From Frondihabitans sucicola (lineage in GTDB: Bacteria; Actinomycetota; Actinomycetes; Actinomycetales; Microbacteriaceae), in assembly GCF_030296615.1 (NCBI RefSeq), contig NZ_AP027732.1:3601042-3665041 (forward strand): 64,000 bases of DNA, written 5' to 3'. Each line of letters starts with the position of its first letter. Position 1 is the stretch's first letter. Under the pieces are notes generated by a model. It did not search any database and had not been told where the DNA came from. It was given only the letters and a program-made list of their open reading frames with translations. The position numbers were made by a program, and so were the translations under genes. Shown here one piece after another: positions 60,031-64,000 of the stretch.

Positions 60031-61061
60031 CTAGGGCAGGGTCTTCTCGAAGGCGGCGAGCCGGTCGGTCGTGAGTGCGGTGCGCAGCCTGTCCGTGGCG
60101 GACGGATCGAGCTTCACGATCGATTGACCATCGATGGTCGCAGTGCCGCCTGTCGGCATCGTGAAGAACGAGATGTTCGACAGGTCGACGCCCCGCAGGC
60201 TGTAAGCGAGCGACGCCATCGCCGTTGACGTGAGCTTCGAGTCGACGGTGAGGTTCTTCGACGTCGCGGACGAGAAGTCGGCCAGCGCGCGAGGATCGGC
60301 GAGGACGTCGCGGCTGAGGAGGCGACTGAGGATGCCCTTGAGAAGGAGTTGCTGGTTGGCGACGCGCTGGTAGTCGCCCGTGGGGAAGGCGTAGCGCTCA
60401 CGGACGAAGGTGAGGGCTCGTTCTCCCTCGAGAGTGATGGACCCGGCCGGAAAGAAGCGGTCGCTGCCGCGCGAGGCCGTGAACGCCTGCGGGTTGTCGA
60501 CGGTGACGCCGCCGAGCATCGTGGTCATGTCTGACAGCCCTGCGAAGTCGATGATTGCCACGTGATCGATCCGGGCGCCGAGGAGGTCTTCGAGGGTCTG
60601 GATCGCCAAGGGGTGCCGCCCCAAGCGAGTGACGAGTTGATCTTGGCCGTGCCGTGACCGGGCACGGGCACGTACAGGTCGCGCATGACCGACATGACCG
60701 AGACGTGACTGCGATCGGCGGCGACGTGCACCAGCATCATCGTGTCGGCCCGCTGCGACCCGGCACTCTCGAGGTCGTGGTCGGCGGTCTTCTGACGGGA
60801 GTCGGAGCCGAGCAGAAGGATGTTCTTCGCGCCGGTGGATGGAGCCGGTCGGCCCTTCTCAGCAGGGAAGACGTCGGCGGCCGGAAGCGTCGTGAGATTG
60901 CGCCCGACGATGTTGTGCAGCAGGAGGGCGCCGCCCCCGACGATTCCGCCGATGAGCAGCACCACCACGCCGAGAGCGATGCCCGCGGCCCGGAATCGCC
61001 GACCTCGACGGCGACGCTGCCGGGAAGCAGTGCGCCGTTCTCCCGTGATCGCGGAGCGCAT
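60031..61061 (-). CDS. LytR-CpsA-Psr family glycopolymer ligase (frameshifted)
   Basis: 343 residues after repair. Basic cytoplasmic tail, one helix (AAGIALGVVVLLIGGIVGGG), then the LCP domain: NILLLGSDSRQKTADH, QRADTMMLVHVAADRSHVSV, MRDLYVPVPG, and FVRERYAFPTGDYQRVANQQ. The Arg and Asp residues that bind the lipid pyrophosphate are present. The break is at SLAWGGT; one G added to GGGG at 60610-60613 gives PLAIQTLEDLLGARIDHV. LCP enzymes attach wall teichoic-acid-like polymers or capsule to peptidoglycan. ATG 61061 overlaps the sugar transferase stop (TGATG). Confidence 0.9.
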
Positions 61062-61723
61062 CAGTAGGCCCCGATCGGAGTGATGACAGCGCGCACGGTC
61101 TTGACCAGAAGGACGGCGTCGTAGCGGAGGCTCCAGTGCTGGACGTAGTGCAGGTCGAGGTCGAGGCCGGCCTGCCAGCCCAGGGTGCTGCGACCGCCGA
61201 CCTGCCAGGCGCCCGTCATACCCGGGGTCGCCTCGAGTCGCCGGAGCGCACGCGGGCAGTATTCGTCGACCTCGCACGGCAGTGCAGGGCGCGGACCCAC
61301 GAGGCTCATGTCGCCCCGCAGGACGTTCCAGAGCTGAGGCAGCTCATCGATGGAGAAGCGCCGCAGAATGCGCCCGACGGGCGTGATCCGCGGATCGTCG
61401 ACCAACTTGAACAGCGGCCCGTCACGCTCAGCTCCTTCTTTGAGGCGGGCCAGGTGATCTTCGGAGTCGGAGCGCATCGTGCGGAACTTGACCATCGAGA
61501 ACGTCTGGCCGTCGAGACCGACGCGGGTCTGTCGGTACAGCGCACCTCCCCGGCTCGTCACGGCGACGAGGAGGGCGACGACGACCAGAAGAGGAAGGAG
61601 CAGGATCAGCCCGAGGCCGGAGCCCAGCAGATCGATGGCGCGTTTGACCCCGGAGGTAGCTGAATCGCCGCTGCGAAAGGTGGGGTGAGCCGTGGTGACG
61701 TCGGGTCGCGTGAGGACGCTCAT
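61061..61723 (-). CDS. Sugar transferase (polyprenyl-phosphate glycosyl-1-phosphate transferase)
   Basis: 220 residues, the short form with a single N-terminal membrane helix (LGSGLGLILLLPLLVVVALL). The catalytic region has MVKFRTMRSDSEDH, ITPVGRILRRFSIDELPQLW and MSLVGPRPALPCEVD. It starts glycan assembly by moving a sugar phosphate to undecaprenyl phosphate. ATG 61723 has AGGAGAAG upstream; a longer start at 61753 lies in the leader. Coupling to LCP by overlapping codons suggests the pair makes and attaches one surface polymer, though other glycosyltransferases are absent here. Confidence 0.92.
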   Translation of the reverse strand: MSVLTRPDVTTAHPTFRSGDSATSGVKRAIDLLGSGLGLILLLPLLVVVALLVAVTSRGGALYRQTRVGLDGQTFSMVKFRTMRSDSEDHLARLKEGAERDGPLFKLVDDPRITPVGRILRRFSIDELPQLWNVLRGDMSLVGPRPALPCEVDEYCPRALRRLEATPGMTGAWQVGGRSTLGWQAGLDLDLHYVQHWSLRYDAVLLVKTVRAVITPIGAY

Positions 61724-61757
61724 GAACTTCTCCTGCAATGTAAAATATGACACTGCA

Positions 61758-61786
61758 AGAATAGCTCAGAACTACCAGGGCTTCAA
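61758..61786 (-). promoter_or_regulatory. Promoter of the sugar transferase-LCP operon
   Basis: On the minus strand TTGAAG (61786-61781) and TATTCT (61763-61758) are separated by exactly 17 bp in an AT-rich patch unusual for the window, about 35 bp before ATG 61723. Confidence 0.6.
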
Positions 61787-61868
61787 TACCCGATATTTCT
61801 CACACGGTACTCGTTAGGCCTGGAAAATCAACCCACTTCGAGCGCGAGATGATCCGATGTTCCGGATA

Positions 61869-63026
61869 TCACGCCCCGTGCACGCGATCCAAGGCCTGAA
61901 CGACGTCCGCGAGCAGGTCGTCGATCGACTCGATGCCGACGGACAGGCGCACGATCGTGTCGGGAACCTCGAGTTCCGTGCCTCGAACGGAGGCGTGGGT
62001 CATCTCGGAGGGGTAGCCGATCAGCGACTCGACACCGCCGAGCGATTCGGCGAGTTGGAAGACCTCGGTCGACTCGGCGAACAGGCGCGCCGCGGCACCG
62101 CCTCCTCGAACCGCGACGGAGAGCATCCCGCCGAAGCGCCTCATCTGCCGAGCAGCCAGCTCGTGCCCCGGATGGCTCGGCAGACCCGGGTAGTAGACGT
62201 CTTCGACGGCCGGATGCGAGACGACGGCCTCCGCGATCGCCTGGGCGTTCTCGGAGTGTCGATCGATCCGGACTCCCAGGGTCTTGATGCCTCGCACGGT
62301 GAGCCAGGCCTCCATGGGCGCCGACACGGCTCCGACTCCGAACTGCACGAAGCCGACCTTCTCGGCCAGGGCGTCATCGTTCACGACGAGCGCGCCCCCG
62401 AGGGTGTCGGAGTGGCCGCCGAGGTACTTGGTGGTCGAGTGCACGACGACGTCTGCCCCCAGGGCGATCGGCTGCTGCACGTACGGCGACGCGAAGGTGT
62501 TGTCGACCACGACGAGCGCCCCTGCCGCGTGGCCGATTTCGGCCAGCGCAGCGATGTCACTGATCTTCATGAGGGGATTCGACGGAGTCTCGACCCAGAG
62601 GACGGTGGTCTCGCCAGGGCGAGCCGCAGCCCGGACGGCGTCGAGGTCGCTCATGTCGACGGTCTCGAGGGCCACTCCCCACGGGCCCCAGACGCGGCTG
62701 ACCAGGCGGTGGGTGCCGCCGTAGACGTCGTTGCCCATGATCACGCGCGATCCGGGAGTCAGGACCGCCCGGAGGAGGGCGTCTTCGGCCGCGAGCCCGG
62801 ACGCGAAGCTGAAGGCCGCGGAGCCGCCCTCGAGGCTGGCCAGCACGGTCTGGAGGGAGTCGCGCGTCGGGTTGGCCGAGCGGCCGTACTCGTAGCCGCC
62901 ACGGAAACCGCCGATGCCGTCTTGCACGAAGGTCGACGTCTGGTAGATCGGCGGGACGACCGCGCCGGTGGTGGGATCGAACGCTTGTCCGTCGTGGATG
63001 GCGCGGGTCTCGAAGTTGTGGGTCAC
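61869..63026 (-). CDS. metB: Cystathionine gamma-synthase / gamma-lyase type PLP enzyme
   Basis: 385 residues of the Cys/Met metabolism PLP family. FETRAIHDGQAFDPTTGAVV at the start, YGRSANPTRDSLQTVLASLE, GGTHRL, VDNTFASPY, the PLP Lys in VVHSTTKYLGGHSD, and SLGGVESLIGYPSEMTHASV near the end. These fit cystathionine gamma-synthase/lyase rather than O-acetylhomoserine sulfhydrylase. Paired with a cystathionine beta-synthase it could run either direction of transsulfuration. GTG 63026 lies 28 bp after the upstream gene. Confidence 0.92.
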   Translation of the reverse strand: MTHNFETRAIHDGQAFDPTTGAVVPPIYQTSTFVQDGIGGFRGGYEYGRSANPTRDSLQTVLASLEGGSAAFSFASGLAAEDALLRAVLTPGSRVIMGNDVYGGTHRLVSRVWGPWGVALETVDMSDLDAVRAAARPGETTVLWVETPSNPLMKISDIAALAEIGHAAGALVVVDNTFASPYVQQPIALGADVVVHSTTKYLGGHSDTLGGALVVNDDALAEKVGFVQFGVGAVSAPMEAWLTVRGIKTLGVRIDRHSENAQAIAEAVVSHPAVEDVYYPGLPSHPGHELAARQMRRFGGMLSVAVRGGGAAARLFAESTEVFQLAESLGGVESLIGYPSEMTHASVRGTELEVPDTIVRLSVGIESIDDLLADVVQALDRVHGA

Positions 63027-63054
63027 GTGAAGCTCAATTCAGGGGAGGAGGCGA

Positions 63055-64000
63055 TCATTCCGACAGGAACGCGAGGAGATCGTGCCGAGTCAGGACGGCG
63101 GCGGGCTTTCCGTCGGAGGTCACGAGCAGGGCGTCGTTCTTCTCGAGGGAGCGGCGCGCCTGTGAGACCGATTCGTTGAGCCCGATCAGATCGAGCGGAG
63201 CCCCGGTGAACTTCTCGATCGCGTCGGTCATCAGGGCGGCCCCGGAGAACACCTGCTCGAGGAGGGTCTTCTCCTCGACGGCACCGACGACCTCGCCCAT
63301 GACGACGGGAGGCTCGGCCGACAGCACCGGCATCTGGGAGACGCCGTACCTGGCCATGATCTGCACGACGTCGCGCACCGTGTCGGACGGGTGCGCGTGC
63401 ACGAGATCGGGCAGCGAACCGTTCTTGGAGGCGATCAGGTCGGACACCGTCTGCTCGTCGCCGACCTCGCTGAAACCGTACGAGCGCATCCAGCGGTCGT
63501 TGAAGATCTTGCCGAGATAGCCGCGGCCGCTGTCGGGGAGCAGGACCACGACCACGTCGTCGGGACCGAGTTCACGGGCGACGTCGAGGGCTGCCGCGAC
63601 GGCCATGCCGCTCGAACCTCCGACGAGCAGGCCCTCCTCGCGGGCGAGGCGCCTGGTCAGCTCGAACGAGCGGGCGTCGGACACCGCGATGATCCGGTCG
63701 ACGACGCTGCCGTCGTAGGCTCCGGGCCAGAAGTCTTCACCCACTCCCTCGACGAGATACGGGCGGCCGCTGCCACCGGAGTAGACGCTGCCCTCCGGGT
63801 CGGCTCCGATGTTCTGCACGCGCCCCTCGGAGACCTCTTTGAGATAGCGCCCGGTGCCGCTGATCGTGCCGCCGGTGCCGACCCCGGCGACGAAGTGCGT
63901 GATCCGCCCCTCCGTGTCGCGCCAGATCTCGGGCCCCGTGGTCTCGTAGTGGCTCAGGGGACCGTTCGGGTTCTCGTACTGGTTGGGCTTGAAGGCACCA
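63055..64000 (-). CDS. cbs: Cystathionine beta-synthase, C-terminal part (runs off window)
   Basis: Open from the window edge. The PLP fold continues from GAFKPNQYENPNGPLSHYET through FVAGVGTGGTISGTGRYLKE (PLP phosphate loop) and LLVGGSSGMAVAAALDVARE. Two CBS domains follow (about the last 130 residues: LVHAHPSDTVRDVVQIMARY and ALLVTSDGKPAAVLTRHDLL). The CBS pair separates it from plain cysteine synthases. It condenses homocysteine with serine to cystathionine. The N-terminus with the PLP Lys lies outside the window. Confidence 0.92.
   Translation of the reverse strand, partial: GAFKPNQYENPNGPLSHYETTGPEIWRDTEGRITHFVAGVGTGGTISGTGRYLKEVSEGRVQNIGADPEGSVYSGGSGRPYLVEGVGEDFWPGAYDGSVVDRIIAVSDARSFELTRRLAREEGLLVGGSSGMAVAAALDVARELGPDDVVVVLLPDSGRGYLGKIFNDRWMRSYGFSEVGDEQTVSDLIASKNGSLPDLVHAHPSDTVRDVVQIMARYGVSQMPVLSAEPPVVMGEVVGAVEEKTLLEQVFSGAALMTDAIEKFTGAPLDLIGLNESVSQARRSLEKNDALLVTSDGKPAAVLTRHDLLAFLSE

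Overview
The window is high-G+C DNA of an actinobacterium. Malate:quinone oxidoreductase, actinobacterial LysC, the Tad-like pilus locus next to topA, choice-of-anchor and LAXTG surface proteins, and DUF2510/DUF4333 domains all point to the order Micrococcales, most likely Microbacteriaceae (an inference). Much of it follows conserved actinobacterial gene order: holB-tmk-topA, a Tad-like locus, a 6C RNA, acs, RidA-DUF4177, a class A PBP with a metallophosphoesterase, and asd-lysC, recR and dnaX. I recall the same order in Mycobacterium around Rv3644c-Rv3721c.

Layout. 1-4090 (minus): start of a Gfo/Idh/MocA oxidoreductase, a ribokinase-family kinase, and molybdate uptake genes (modA and a fused modBC). 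4270-9765 (minus): tRNA-Thr, a TetR regulator, holB, tmk and topA. 9959-13155 (minus): reduced Tad/Flp-type locus. 13310-13409 (minus): 6C-type small RNA. 13586-19825: acs, RidA/DUF4177, bifunctional PBP, metallophosphoesterase. 19876-20849: tRNA-Pro, a tandem array of terminator-like hairpins and a decayed IS5-type transposase. 20812-27459: CPBP-type protein, DUF2510 membrane protein, thymidine kinase, and a sensor operon (histidine kinase, unknown membrane protein, LuxR-type response regulator). 27748-36084 (minus): mqo, asd, lysC, an AbiEi/DUF559-like protein, recR, dnaX. 36285-47909: surface locus with a SipW-type signal peptidase, three small secreted TasA-like proteins, and a roughly 3,000-residue adhesin with 25 Ig-like repeats and a LAFTG sorting signal. 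47910-48997: repeat-rich intergenic DNA and the SRP RNA. 49074-53367: NAD(P)-binding protein, ackA, pta. 53495-59985: tRNA-Ser, hairpin and pentanucleotide repeats, S4-domain protein, membrane protein, HerA-like ATPase, PAP2 phosphatase, Bcr/CflA transporter with a leader peptide, TetR regulator. 60031-64000 (minus): LCP protein and sugar transferase, then cystathionine gamma-synthase and beta-synthase.

One fact changes how the window must be read. At least 16 genes, including essential ones (tmk, asd, lysC, recR, acs), are broken by single missing bases. Nearly all fall in runs of four or five C/G, and restoring one base gives a family-length protein. I read these as sequence errors, not pseudogenes, and give full-length coordinates.

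The observations I rate highest are the strong excess of the octamer GCAGGATC/GATCCTGC, which forces otherwise rare codons; the SRP RNA whose 3' arm and trailer are tandemly triplicated; the 6C RNA at its conserved address; the surface locus; and an Arg-rich leader ORF coupled to the drug transporter.
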